The notes under the pieces: model-generated
Databases searched by the model: none
What the model was told of the DNA's origin: nothing
What the model saw: only the letters and a program-made list of their open reading frames with translations
From: Gammaproteobacteria bacterium
GTDB taxonomy: Bacteria; Pseudomonadota; Gammaproteobacteria; Porifericomitales; Porifericomitaceae
Length of the DNA stretch: 64,000 nucleotides
Reading direction: 5' to 3'
Assembly (NCBI GenBank): GCA_014238615.1
Contig: JABAAT010000016.1
Span: 1-64,000 of the forward strand
Translations under genes and position numbers: made by a program
In this document: positions 19,982 to 28,212 of the stretch, in pieces
Layout of the letters: every line of letters starts with the position of its first letter
Position numbering within the stretch: the stretch's first letter is position 1

Positions 19982-21702
19982 CAGTTGAACTCCTGTGGGA
20001 AGTAGCGCATGGCACAGAGCAGGGGATTGGGTGCGGCCTGCCCGAGACCGCAGATGGAGGAATCGGCCATGACCTGTGAGAGTTCTTCCAACAGCGGCCG
20101 ATCCCAATGCTCCCGTTCCATCAGGTGTACGGCCTTGATGGTGCCTGCCCGGCAGGGGGTGCATTGACCGCAGGATTCGTGCGCGAAGAAGCGCATGGCG
20201 TTTAGCGCGGCGCGGCGTACGCTGTCCTTCTGGGAGAGTATGATGATGGCCGCGGAGCCGATGAAGCAGCCGTGTTCGTGCAGGGTGTCAAAGTCCAGCG
20301 GCACGTCCGCGGCCAGGGAGGCCGGCAGGATGCCACCCGAGGCGCCGCCGGGGAAGAAGGCGTACAACTCGTGACCCGGCAGCATGCCGCCGCAATATTC
20401 GTCGATCAGTTCGCGCGCCGAGATGCCAGCCGGGGCCAGGTGCACACCCGGTTTACAAACCCGGCCGCTCACCGAAAAGGAGCGCAGGCCCTGCCGCCCG
20501 CGCCGCCCATGGCGGGAGAATTCCTCACCGCCCTGCTGCACAATGTCCCGCACCCAGTGCAGGGTTTCCAGGTTGTGTTCCAGGGTAGGACGATTGAACA
20601 GTCCAACCTGGGCCACGAAAGGGGGGCGTAGCCGGGGCATGCCGCGCTTGCCTTCGATGGACTCGATCATGGCCGATTCCTCGCCGCAGATGTAGGCCCC
20701 CGCGCCGCGCCGCAGTTGCAGTTCCGGCAGCGGCGCACCGGGCGGGTCGTTGCGCAGGGCCTCCAATTCCTCTTCCAGCAGGCGCCTGCAACCGGCGTAT
20801 TCGTCGCGCAGATAGAGATAGACGGTCTGCGCCTCGATGGCCCAGGCTGCGATGAGTGTGCCCTCCAGGAAGCGGTGCGGGTCGCGCTCCAGGTAATAGC
20901 GATCCTTAAAGGTGCCGGGCTCACCTTCGTCAATGTTTATCGCGATGAGGCGCGGCCCCTGCTGCCCGCGCAGTATCTCCCACTTTTTGGCCGCCGGGAA
21001 GCCGGCGCCGCCCAGGCCGCGCAGGCCGGATTTTTTCAGTTCCTTCAGTATCTCGTCAACGCTGCGCCGGCCTTCCAGGCAGTCAGCGAGGAGGCGATAG
21101 CCGCCTGTCTCCCGGTATGCCTGGTAACGGATCACGTCCGGCGGTACGTTGTCTTCAACCCGGCCGGTGCGTACGGTTTCCATGACCGCGTCCGGTGTGG
21201 TCCGCTCCAGGGGAAAAGTCCCCGCCACAGCCACGGGAGCGGCCGCGCACCGCCCCACGCAAGGCACCCGCTGCACCCGGAAGCGCCCCCCGGAGTGTTG
21301 CGCCTCCCGCTCCAACGTTTCGGCCAGGCCCGTCGCACCGAACATCTCGCAGACCACCGAGTCGCAGACCCGCACGGTCAATTTCGGGAGCGGGGGCGCA
21401 TCGTCCTCGGGCAGATCGAAGTGGTGATAGAAAGAGGCGGTCTCGTAAACCTCCACCATGGACAGGCGTAATTCTTCCGCGAGTGCGCCCATGTGGGCCC
21501 TGGATAGTTGCTGATAACGATCCTGAATGCGGTGCAGGTACTCGATAAGCAGATCGCGGCGGCGCGGCTCTTCCCCGAGCAGGGCGCGCACTTCGTCGCG
21601 CGCCCGGACCGACACGGTGCGCCCGCGCACCTGGCCCCGGCGGCGTTTGGAGGGCACGGGCCGGCGGTCTGTTTTTCCCAACTCTGGCTCAGACTGCGAC
21701 AT
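19981..21702 (-). CDS. fdhB: NAD-dependent formate dehydrogenase, beta subunit (NuoE-NuoF fusion)
   Basis: The beta subunit passes electrons from FdhA through FMN to NAD+. It fuses a NuoE-like thioredoxin-fold 2Fe-2S domain (cysteines in V-C-D-S-V-V-C and R-V-P-C-V-G-R-C) to a NuoF-like domain with the FMN/NAD motif GLRGLGGAGFPAAKKW, C-G-E-E-S-A-M-I-E-S-I-E-G, and the 4Fe-4S motif E-S-C-G-Q-C-T-P-C-R-A-G. I prefer the ATG at 21702 (573 residues); a TTG nine codons upstream is possible. Upstream ribosome binding is weak. fdhBA form a two-gene operon with beta first. No accessory fdhC or fdhD gene is adjacent. Confidence 0.94.
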   Translation of the reverse strand: MSQSEPELGKTDRRPVPSKRRRGQVRGRTVSVRARDEVRALLGEEPRRRDLLIEYLHRIQDRYQQLSRAHMGALAEELRLSMVEVYETASFYHHFDLPEDDAPPLPKLTVRVCDSVVCEMFGATGLAETLEREAQHSGGRFRVQRVPCVGRCAAAPVAVAGTFPLERTTPDAVMETVRTGRVEDNVPPDVIRYQAYRETGGYRLLADCLEGRRSVDEILKELKKSGLRGLGGAGFPAAKKWEILRGQQGPRLIAINIDEGEPGTFKDRYYLERDPHRFLEGTLIAAWAIEAQTVYLYLRDEYAGCRRLLEEELEALRNDPPGAPLPELQLRRGAGAYICGEESAMIESIEGKRGMPRLRPPFVAQVGLFNRPTLEHNLETLHWVRDIVQQGGEEFSRHGRRGRQGLRSFSVSGRVCKPGVHLAPAGISARELIDEYCGGMLPGHELYAFFPGGASGGILPASLAADVPLDFDTLHEHGCFIGSAAIIILSQKDSVRRAALNAMRFFAHESCGQCTPCRAGTIKAVHLMEREHWDRPLLEELSQVMADSSICGLGQAAPNPLLCAMRYFPQEFN

Positions 21703-22029
21703 GATGAAACTTGCAGTTTTCCAACACAAGAGACCTTAAAAACCAGGAGATTTAAAGATCCATATGACCGGCAGGAACCAGGGTTGCCCCGTAGCCCGGC
21801 CGCCACGCGCGCCCGGCCCGAGTTCAGACACCCGTCCCAGCCACCAGCTGCAGCCCCACCTGAAAACAGGATGTGACATGCGGCGGATTAATGCACGGTC
21901 CGACTCCCCGACACCTTCAGGCCACCGGAGTCTGATCCTTCGAAGCAGAAAGCATAGCAGGTTTTACGGGGCCACGCCGCCCGGCGCCGGTCTCGGCCGG
22001 TGGGTGTCCCATGCTTCGGATCGCCGCTG
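21703..22029. other. Non-coding upstream region of fdhBA
   Basis: This 327-bp stretch separates prc (ends at 22030, same strand) from fdhB and should hold the fdh promoter. The part next to fdhB is AT-richer (about 21710-21765), with candidate minus-strand -10 sequences such as TTAAAT, but no good -35 at proper spacing. No gene is supported. Confidence 0.4.
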
Positions 22030-24204
22030 TCACCAATGCGGTCGGGCATCTGGCGCAGGTGGGTGGTTGCGTGGAGGGGTGGCGGACGGGGGCTGCTCCG
22101 TGACCTGGGCGGTGGTGTGCGGCTGCTGCCGCGTGATGAAATCGTTCAGGATGAGGGCCGATTCGTAGAGGAAAAAATCGACCTCGTGCGCCTCGGCCTC
22201 CGGCCCAGCCGCCTCACCGGATTGGACGGGCCGCGGCAGCGTCTTATATTTTGGTAAGTTCTCAATGTCCTGGATGAATTTTTTTCTCTGGTCGTATTCC
22301 TCGAGGCGGACGGCATTGTTCAGCGAAATGGATTTAATCTCGTTGAGTCGCCTGGCGTATGCGGAAGCTTCCTGGAAGAGCAGGAAGACCTCGTTTTGCT
22401 CAAGCCTTTGCAGATGCTTACGCCGGAGCTCGCTATAGAGGCTGGCGGCATGCGGCCGGGTCGTATCAGGGTAGCCAAGCGCATCGACTGAATCCGAGGG
22501 CAGGGCGTTCTTCAAGGCGCGTTCGCCGAAGGAGTCCACCACCTCTGTTCGTGGAAAGAAGATATCCGGTTGGACGCCGTGGAATTGATTGCTTCGGCCG
22601 CTCACACGATAGAACTGGGCGACCGTCAGCTTCAGGTGTCCCAGGTCCTGATGTTCCCCCTTATGGTAATCGTTCAGGTTAAGAAGGTTCTGTACGGTGC
22701 CCTTGCCGAAGGTTGTTTCGCCGACAACCATGCCGCGTTGATAATCCTGGATGGCTGCCGCGAAGATCTCCGAGGCCGAGGCGCTATGCCGGTTGACCAG
22801 AACGGACAGGGGGCCGGCGTAGGCCAGGGAGGGATTCGGATCCTTCTTGACAGCAACCTGTTTCAGCCTGTTCCGGGTTTGCAGCACGGGGCCTGAAGTG
22901 ATGAACAGGCCGGTCAGGCTCGTGACCTCGTCCAGGGAGCCCCCGCCGTTGTTACGCAGGTCCACGACCAGGCCGTCGATCCCCTGCTCCTGCAGCCGCA
23001 GCAGTTCCCGGCGCGCATCCCGGGTGGTGCTGCGGTAGTCGGCGGCGTTCTCCGCGCGGCCTTTGAAGTCAACGTAGAAGGAGGGAATCTTGAGGATGCC
23101 TATGCGCGCACTCTCCGGCTGCAGTTCCAGTATGGAAGAGCTGACAGCGCTCTCTTCCAGCTTGATGGTATCCCGTACCAGGCGCACGATGCGGGTGGGC
23201 CCGCCGAGGCCGGCTTCCCTGGGCAGGAGTTTCAGGCGCACCATGCTGCCCCTGGGGCCGCGGATCAGTTTCACCACGTCTCGCAGGCGCAGTCCGACAA
23301 TGTCCTGGACATTCCCCGTTTCTCCCTGTCCCACTCCCACGATCTGATCCGCCACCTGTACCTCACCGCTGAGCATCGCCGGCCCACCGGGCAGGAGACC
23401 GCGGATTTCAGTCATATCCAGGTCGTTGGTGGACAGCATGGCGCCGATGCCCTCCAGGGAAAGCCGCATGTGGATGTCAAAGTTTTCCGCCTGGTGTGGA
23501 GACAGGTAAAGGCTATGTGGATCAATGGCGCTGATGAAGGCGTTGACGAACGTATTAAATACGTCTTCGGGAGTGATCAGAGCGATTCTTCTACGCAGTT
23601 GTCGGTAACGTTGCTCCAGGCTTTTTTTAGCTTCTTCCTGCTCTTTGCCTCCAAGATGTAAATTCAGCAGTTCATACTTGATGCGCTTGCGCCAGGTATG
23701 ATTCAGCTCCTCCGTGTGCGCGCTCCAGGGCTGTTCGCCGCGGTCGGGGATGTAGTGTTCGTCCAGGCTGAAATCGTAGTTTTGTTCCAGTAATTCCAGG
23801 GCATAGTCCACGCGTTCCAGGACCCGCATCCGGTAGAAGACGAAATGTTCGAAGGCCGGTTGCAGCCGGCCCGTCCTCAGCATGTCTTCCATATCGTATT
23901 GGTAGTCGCTGAAGCGTTTCACGTCAGCCGCCGTGAAATAGACTCGATTGGGGTCCATCGAATCCAGGTAACGGTTAAAGGCGCGCCGGGAGAATTCGTC
24001 GTCCAGGGACGGACCGCTGTAGTGATGGCGATCCAGAAGGTAAAAGATGGCCTGGCCTGCCTGTTGATGCCCTTGTTCCGGTTTCAGGGAAGGCGCGTTT
24101 AGTCCCGGGTTCGGTGGGTCCGAACTCCGGAGATCCACTCCCTGGGCCGGGCCGACCAGGAGTAGAGTGAGCAGCGCCGTGAGGTTCCTTGCTCGGTCAA
24201 ACAT
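22030..24204 (-). CDS. prc: Periplasmic tail-specific carboxy-terminal protease
   Basis: Prc (Tsp) degrades or trims proteins by their hydrophobic C-termini in the periplasm, including peptidoglycan hydrolases in E. coli. The roughly 724-residue product has an N-terminal signal peptide (L-T-A-L-L-T-L-L-L-V-G-P-A-Q-G), the long N-terminal helical domain, a PDZ domain, and the Ser-Lys protease core with serine in N-R-H-S-A-S-A-S-E-I-F and lysine in G-E-T-T-F-G-K-G-T-V-Q. The C-terminus is proline- and histidine-rich. The start may be this ATG or a GTG four codons upstream (24216); neither has a strong ribosome binding site. Confidence 0.95.
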   Translation of the reverse strand: MFDRARNLTALLTLLLVGPAQGVDLRSSDPPNPGLNAPSLKPEQGHQQAGQAIFYLLDRHHYSGPSLDDEFSRRAFNRYLDSMDPNRVYFTAADVKRFSDYQYDMEDMLRTGRLQPAFEHFVFYRMRVLERVDYALELLEQNYDFSLDEHYIPDRGEQPWSAHTEELNHTWRKRIKYELLNLHLGGKEQEEAKKSLEQRYRQLRRRIALITPEDVFNTFVNAFISAIDPHSLYLSPHQAENFDIHMRLSLEGIGAMLSTNDLDMTEIRGLLPGGPAMLSGEVQVADQIVGVGQGETGNVQDIVGLRLRDVVKLIRGPRGSMVRLKLLPREAGLGGPTRIVRLVRDTIKLEESAVSSSILELQPESARIGILKIPSFYVDFKGRAENAADYRSTTRDARRELLRLQEQGIDGLVVDLRNNGGGSLDEVTSLTGLFITSGPVLQTRNRLKQVAVKKDPNPSLAYAGPLSVLVNRHSASASEIFAAAIQDYQRGMVVGETTFGKGTVQNLLNLNDYHKGEHQDLGHLKLTVAQFYRVSGRSNQFHGVQPDIFFPRTEVVDSFGERALKNALPSDSVDALGYPDTTRPHAASLYSELRRKHLQRLEQNEVFLLFQEASAYARRLNEIKSISLNNAVRLEEYDQRKKFIQDIENLPKYKTLPRPVQSGEAAGPEAEAHEVDFFLYESALILNDFITRQQPHTTAQVTEQPPSATPPRNHPPAPDARPHW

Positions 24205-24235
24205 GTAGGGATTCACTTGGAGGGATGGTGTGCGG

Positions 24236-24294
24236 CCGGGGTGGGCGGGGCCCGTGGATTGGGAGTTTTTCGACCTTACCTAAGCCCACCCCGG
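24236..24294. repeat. 11-bp inverted repeat upstream of prc
   Basis: CCGGGGTGGGC (24236-24246) and GCCCACCCCGG (24284-24294) are perfect inverted repeats 37 bp apart. The right arm abuts the predicted prc -10 box and overlaps the expected transcription start, so this may be an operator or, in part, a leader structure. It is not followed by a T-run in either direction. Confidence 0.75.
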
Positions 24295-24323
24295 ATTCTA
24301 GAAGAATTGTAAAAGCATTCCAA
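24295..24323 (-). promoter_or_regulatory. Predicted sigma-70 promoter of prc
   Basis: On the minus strand TTGGAA (24323-24318), a 17-bp spacer and TAGAAT (24300-24295) form a good sigma-70 match. The expected transcription start lies about 85 bases upstream of the prc ATG, inside one arm of an 11-bp inverted repeat. Confidence 0.6.
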
Positions 24324-24433
24324 GAGGTACGTGCTGATTCCTAACGGGCATGCCGGCGACTCCTTGCGCTTCTGAAGTTCCACGGTTTAAGATGAGGTTC
24401 AGCCATCCAGCTGCTTTCTGGGTGCAGAAGATC

Positions 24434-25495
24434 ATGACAACAGGACACCATCGGTCCGGATTCCGGCGAACCAGGGTCTCGGTCAGCGAGGCGCCGTGGC
24501 GCTTCTGGGGCTTTTGCCTGCTGTTGTTTTTGGCGTCGGGCGCGTCCGCGGATCTGGATCCGTACACGGGGCCGCCGGGGCGCCTGTTGCAGGTAGGAGA
24601 TTCCCGCCTGCACTTATACTGCACGGGGAGCGGCGTGCCTACCGTGCTGTTTGAGGCCGGCCTGGGGGGCTTTTCCCTGGAGTGGTGGCGGGTGCAGCAC
24701 GCGCTTGCCGGTTCGGTACGCGCTTGTGTTTATGACCGCGCCGGCTATGGCTGGAGCGATCAGAGACCCAGGCCGCGCACCAGTTCCCGACTCGCCGGGG
24801 AACTTGGAGAACTCCTGAAGAAGGCGACCCTGGAACCTCCTTATGTGCTGGTGGGGCATTCATTCGGCGGTTACGTGGTGCGCTGTTTCGCAGGGCGCTA
24901 TCCGCAGCGCGTGGCCGGCCTGGTGCTGGTGGAATCTTCGCATCCGCAGCAGGCGGCGCGCATCCCGGAAGTGCGCGTGCGACAACAGGTACCATTGTCG
25001 CGGCGGCGCAGCTGGGTGGTGGGGTTCTTTCAAGATCGCGGAACCCTGCGGAAATACCCCAGGGAGGTGCGTTACGCGGCGGAAGTCATCCTGAGGTCCC
25101 AAATCACCGCGCGCGCCCAGAGCCGGGAACTCCTGGATATCAGGACCAGCGCCGCCGAGTCAGGGTGGGCGCGGTTGCCCCACGTGCCGCTCCTCGTAGT
25201 GACGCGCGGCCGGAGGTCCTGGCCCGACACGCCGCTTGGCCGGGCGCAGGAGCAAAGCTGGCTTGAAATGCAGCGGGAATTGGTGGAGCTGGTGCCGGGC
25301 GGTGAGCAACGCATCGCCGCGCACAGCGGGCACCAGGTGCATCTTGATCAACCCGAGGTGGTGGTGGAGGCTGTGCGGCGCGTTATCGAGCGTTACCATC
25401 GGGAACCCGCGCCGCCGTCGGGGCGCCGCGCCGTCGGCCCGCAAGCCACGGGGGATGGGCGGAGCGGGTGCGGGGTTTCCCTGGCCCGGTCGTAG
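24434..25495 (+). CDS. Secreted alpha/beta hydrolase
   Basis: The preferred start (ATG 24434) gives 353 residues: a basic N-terminus, a signal peptide (F-W-G-F-C-L-L-L-F-L-A-S-G-A-S-A), then an alpha/beta-hydrolase fold with an oxyanion region (L-F-E-A-G-L-G-G), the nucleophile elbow GHSFGG (Ser143) and a late histidine (A-A-H-S-G-H-Q-V-H-L-D-Q-P). Substrate is not predictable; the family includes esterases, lactonases and haloalkane dehalogenases. An in-frame start 28 codons upstream is possible but would bury the signal peptide. It is transcribed away from prc. The EF-hand gene follows 79 bp later and may share a transcript. Confidence 0.85.
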   Translation: MTTGHHRSGFRRTRVSVSEAPWRFWGFCLLLFLASGASADLDPYTGPPGRLLQVGDSRLHLYCTGSGVPTVLFEAGLGGFSLEWWRVQHALAGSVRACVYDRAGYGWSDQRPRPRTSSRLAGELGELLKKATLEPPYVLVGHSFGGYVVRCFAGRYPQRVAGLVLVESSHPQQAARIPEVRVRQQVPLSRRRSWVVGFFQDRGTLRKYPREVRYAAEVILRSQITARAQSRELLDIRTSAAESGWARLPHVPLLVVTRGRRSWPDTPLGRAQEQSWLEMQRELVELVPGGEQRIAAHSGHQVHLDQPEVVVEAVRRVIERYHREPAPPSGRRAVGPQATGDGRSGCGVSLARS

Positions 25496-25574
25496 CCGGG
25501 GTGAATACGACGGCACGGCCGGAGTGGTTGCCGAGGGCATTCCCGGCGATGATGTAAGTATAAGGAGTACCGGT

Positions 25575-26216
25575 ATGAAAAAACTCGTGAAGATACAAAA
25601 CGCCTCACGGGTGCACAGCGCTCCCATGGGCGCGCTGTGCGCTCGTGGTGCGCTGTTGTTGCTTGGCTGTCTGCTCAACCCCGCCGCATGGGCGCATCGA
25701 GACCCGGGCCACCAATCCGGGAAGTACTGCAGGCACGGCGGCGAGCTGTCTTCCCACCGCATGCATGGAAAGAAGGACATGCATGGAAAGAAGCGGAAAC
25801 ACGGCGGATTCCAGCGCATGGATCGCAACGCTGACGGACGTATTGATGAGGGGGAAATGCTGCACATGGCCCAGCGGCATTTTGCCCGCATGGACCGCAA
25901 CGGCGACGGACGCCTGGCCGGGGATGAATTCCGGACCCGGAGCCGTTTCGTGCGCCTGGAGCTCAAACGGCTTCGAGACACCGTGGATCGGGATGCCGAC
26001 GGAACCTTGAGCCGTGCGGAAATGATAGAGGGTATGCGTGAACGCCGACGGGAGATGGACAGCGATGGAGATGGTTTCCTGACACGCTCGGAGATGCACG
26101 GCTACAGGAAATTACAGCACTTCCAGGCCCTTGATCGGGACGGCGATGATCGGCTGTCCAGGGAGGAATTCCTGGGGGGCCGGGGTCCCGGGGGAGAGAC
26201 CCGCCCCGGTCAATGA
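25575..26216 (+). CDS. Secreted protein with five EF-hand loops
   Basis: The 213-residue product has a signal peptide (G-A-L-L-L-L-G-C-L-L-N-P-A-A-W-A), a His/Lys-rich segment with a duplicated M-H-G-K-K unit (DNA repeat at 25760-25775 and 25778-25793), then five 12-residue EF-hand loops at about 83-94, 107-118, 138-149, 162-173 and 187-198 (D-R-N-A-D-G-R-I-D-E-G-E and similar). Loop ligands at positions 1, 3, 5 and 12 are intact in all five; loop 5 has Asp instead of Gly at position 6. None has the position-2 proline of lanmodulin, so calcium is the default ligand. The ATG at 25575 is fixed by AAGGAG 7 bases upstream. It resembles short calmodulin-like EF-hand proteins; function unknown. Confidence 0.88.
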   Translation: MKKLVKIQNASRVHSAPMGALCARGALLLLGCLLNPAAWAHRDPGHQSGKYCRHGGELSSHRMHGKKDMHGKKRKHGGFQRMDRNADGRIDEGEMLHMAQRHFARMDRNGDGRLAGDEFRTRSRFVRLELKRLRDTVDRDADGTLSRAEMIEGMRERRREMDSDGDGFLTRSEMHGYRKLQHFQALDRDGDDRLSREEFLGGRGPGGETRPGQ

Positions 26217-26330
26217 ATAGGGAATGAATGGGGAATATATGAGGTATAAATGGGAATAAACGGGGTGTAAATAGGAATAAATGAGGATAAATGAGAATGA
26301 ATAAGGAATGAATAAGGAATAGATGAAGGG
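26212..26330 (+). repeat. AT-rich array of about eleven degenerate 11-bp repeats
   Basis: Consensus aatRaatRRgg. The 119-bp array tiles as units of 11, 11, 11, 10, 11, 10, 11, 9, 11, 11 and 13 bases. It is strongly purine-biased on the plus strand and far richer in A and T than its surroundings. The first copy contains the TGA of the EF-hand gene. It lies between that gene and the convergent fhcC. It has no spacer/repeat structure of a CRISPR. Confidence 0.9.
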
Positions 26331-26450
26331 CTGGGCCAGGGACTCACGGCTTTCGGGTCCGTGCCTTCAGGGGACTCTATAAAGAGGGGTCTGAAAGCTC
26401 CTGGTATCACCCGGAGCCTGCCCCGGGGTCGAACGTCGGCCACAGGCCGG

Positions 26451-27296
26451 TTATCCGTCGGTGCGGTCTCCAGAAGGGAGCGGCACGAGCAGCTCAGCTT
26501 TACCGAGCCCCACCAGGTCGCCCATGTAGCGGTGCACGCGGGGTGGTTCAGGAATCAGTGCCGCGCCCAGGCCGCGTTGCAACCTGTTCAGGTGCCGCCG
26601 CAACAGCCGCAGGTAGCCGATTTCCAGGGAGGCGCAGAACGCGAAGCCGGGTGGTGTTCCCCGGGGCGCGCGCGCCAGGAATAAGGTGCCGCGCCGCATG
26701 CGGCGCCCCGGCATCCGGCCGCTTTTGCCCAGAACGGCGAGTGTGCCGGCGTGCATCCCGAGCGCACAACAGTCGCCGCAGTCGCCCTGGATGACAACCA
26801 GGCCGCGTCGCATGTATTCTCCGGCGCGTGCACCGCAGGAGCCGCGCAGCAGGATCAAGCCGCCCTGCATGCCGGTCTGCCGCCCCGGCGCGGCACCGCC
26901 CAGGGAGTCGCCGCAGTCACCCTGGATGCGTAACAGGCCGCCCTGCATTTCAAGCCCCGCGCCGTGCCCCGCGGAGCCGCGCAGCAGTAACTCACCGCCA
27001 CTCATACCGCGCCCGCAGTAGTCGCCCACATCGCCGTGTACCAGGAAGCGGCCGCTTTTCAGGCCCGCACCGACTCGCTGCAGAAAGGGCTTGGCTTTGC
27101 GGAGTTCCAGGTCTACATCGTGTTTCGTGGCACCGACCTGGAATAACTTGCCCAGGGCCACGCGGCGGCGGCCCTGCCACAGCTGCACCCGCCGCAATGC
27201 TTCCAGGCTGGGGGCCCTTGTGACGGCCGTGCTCAGGGGTTCCAGGTCCAGCGGCAGGATCGACTCCGTCTCCAGGCGCAGCAGCACGCGTTTCAT
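26451..27296 (-). CDS. fhcC: Formyltransferase/hydrolase complex subunit C
   Basis: FhcC is the bacterial homologue of formylmethanofuran dehydrogenase subunit C and part of the Fhc complex that converts formyl-H4MPT to formate. The 281-residue product has the FwdC-type right-handed beta-helix with glycine-rich repeats (G-D-V-G-D-Y-C-G-R-G-M-S-G-G, G-D-C-G-D-S-L-G-G, G-D-C-G-D-C-C-A-L-G-M). The ATG at 27296 overlaps the fhcD stop (ATGA); the longer frame upstream is a shadow of fhcD. It is the last gene of fhcBADC. Confidence 0.95.
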   Translation of the reverse strand: MKRVLLRLETESILPLDLEPLSTAVTRAPSLEALRRVQLWQGRRRVALGKLFQVGATKHDVDLELRKAKPFLQRVGAGLKSGRFLVHGDVGDYCGRGMSGGELLLRGSAGHGAGLEMQGGLLRIQGDCGDSLGGAAPGRQTGMQGGLILLRGSCGARAGEYMRRGLVVIQGDCGDCCALGMHAGTLAVLGKSGRMPGRRMRRGTLFLARAPRGTPPGFAFCASLEIGYLRLLRRHLNRLQRGLGAALIPEPPRVHRYMGDLVGLGKAELLVPLPSGDRTDG

Positions 27297-28198
27297 TTCG
27301 CCAGGCCTCGGCAGATTTCCCGCAGACGCAGGTGGACAGGGCCCAGCTTGCCTCCGTAGTTGCCGGCGCTGATCGCAAGCAGGTTGCCGCCGCCGCGGCA
27401 GGCGGCCTGGATGCCCTTGCGCATGGCCGTGGCCACTGCCTCCCGGTGCACGCCGTCTATCACGATCTCGAGGACGCAGGCGGCCCCCCTGGGCAGGGCA
27501 CTGTCGGTGGCGCCTCTCAGGGTAGGACAATAGCGGTGATTGGTGGAGGCCGGCAGGGAGGAGTACTTGGAACCAACCTTGGAGCCGGAGCGCACCACGC
27601 CGCCCGGGAAGGGTGTGATGACACCCGGCAGTTTCCCGATGGCCTCCACCGCCCGCTCGCAGGCCTTCAACACGCCCGCCGTATCGCGCCCTATGATCAG
27701 AAAATTCCCCCCGCCCACCGCGTCCTTACGGTAGTGCGCGTATTCCTCGCAGAGAAATTCTCCGTCCATGACCGGGATGCGCCAGTAGCGCTTCCCGTGC
27801 AGTTGCTTGGAGACCTGGAAGCCGTCCCCGAAATAACGCAGGGAACCACCCATGGGCAGGGTCTCTCCCTCCTCAAATCCCGAGAAACAGGCGCTCGAGG
27901 GGCAGGTGAGCACGCATTGCCCGACCCGGAGCTGCAGCTGCTTCGCCAGTTGTTTACCGGACATGGCGAAGAGCAACAACGCAAACCCGGGACGTCCGTC
28001 CGGACTTTCCCGGGCCTTGAGCTCGCGCTCGATGCCCGCCTCGCAGCCACAGGCGATGACCGAGGTTGCGCAGCCGGTGGTGGCGCGTGCCGCATGCAGG
28101 GCCCAGGTGCGATCATGCCCGGTCACGATGAGGCGGGTGACCCGCATGGGAAAGGCTTCCGCGAAGGTCGCCTCGATAGGTATGCCGTTGACCTGCAT
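27293..28198 (-). CDS. fhcD: Formylmethanofuran:H4MPT formyltransferase (Fhc complex subunit D)
   Basis: FhcD moves the formyl group from N5-formyl-H4MPT to the methanofuran-like carrier of the Fhc complex in formaldehyde oxidation. The 301-residue product follows the Ftr family from I-P-I-E-A-T-F-A-E-A-F-P-M through C-G-C-E-A-G-I-E and F-G-D-G-F-Q-V-S-K to the C-terminal I-S-A-G-N-Y-G-G-K-L-G. It lies 14 bp after fhcA and overlaps fhcC. Confidence 0.97.
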   Translation of the reverse strand: MQVNGIPIEATFAEAFPMRVTRLIVTGHDRTWALHAARATTGCATSVIACGCEAGIERELKARESPDGRPGFALLLFAMSGKQLAKQLQLRVGQCVLTCPSSACFSGFEEGETLPMGGSLRYFGDGFQVSKQLHGKRYWRIPVMDGEFLCEEYAHYRKDAVGGGNFLIIGRDTAGVLKACERAVEAIGKLPGVITPFPGGVVRSGSKVGSKYSSLPASTNHRYCPTLRGATDSALPRGAACVLEIVIDGVHREAVATAMRKGIQAACRGGGNLLAISAGNYGGKLGPVHLRLREICRGLAK

Positions 28199-28212
28199 CT
28201 GCCGTGCGCCGT

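Noticed and set aside
25575-26216. Lanmodulin
   Set aside because: EF-hand loops lack proline at position 2 and there are five loops rather than lanmodulin's four in its typical spacing.
26212-26330. Origin-type iterons or CRISPR
   Set aside because: The units are degenerate, with no DnaA boxes, rep gene or spacers; the neighbours are metabolic genes.
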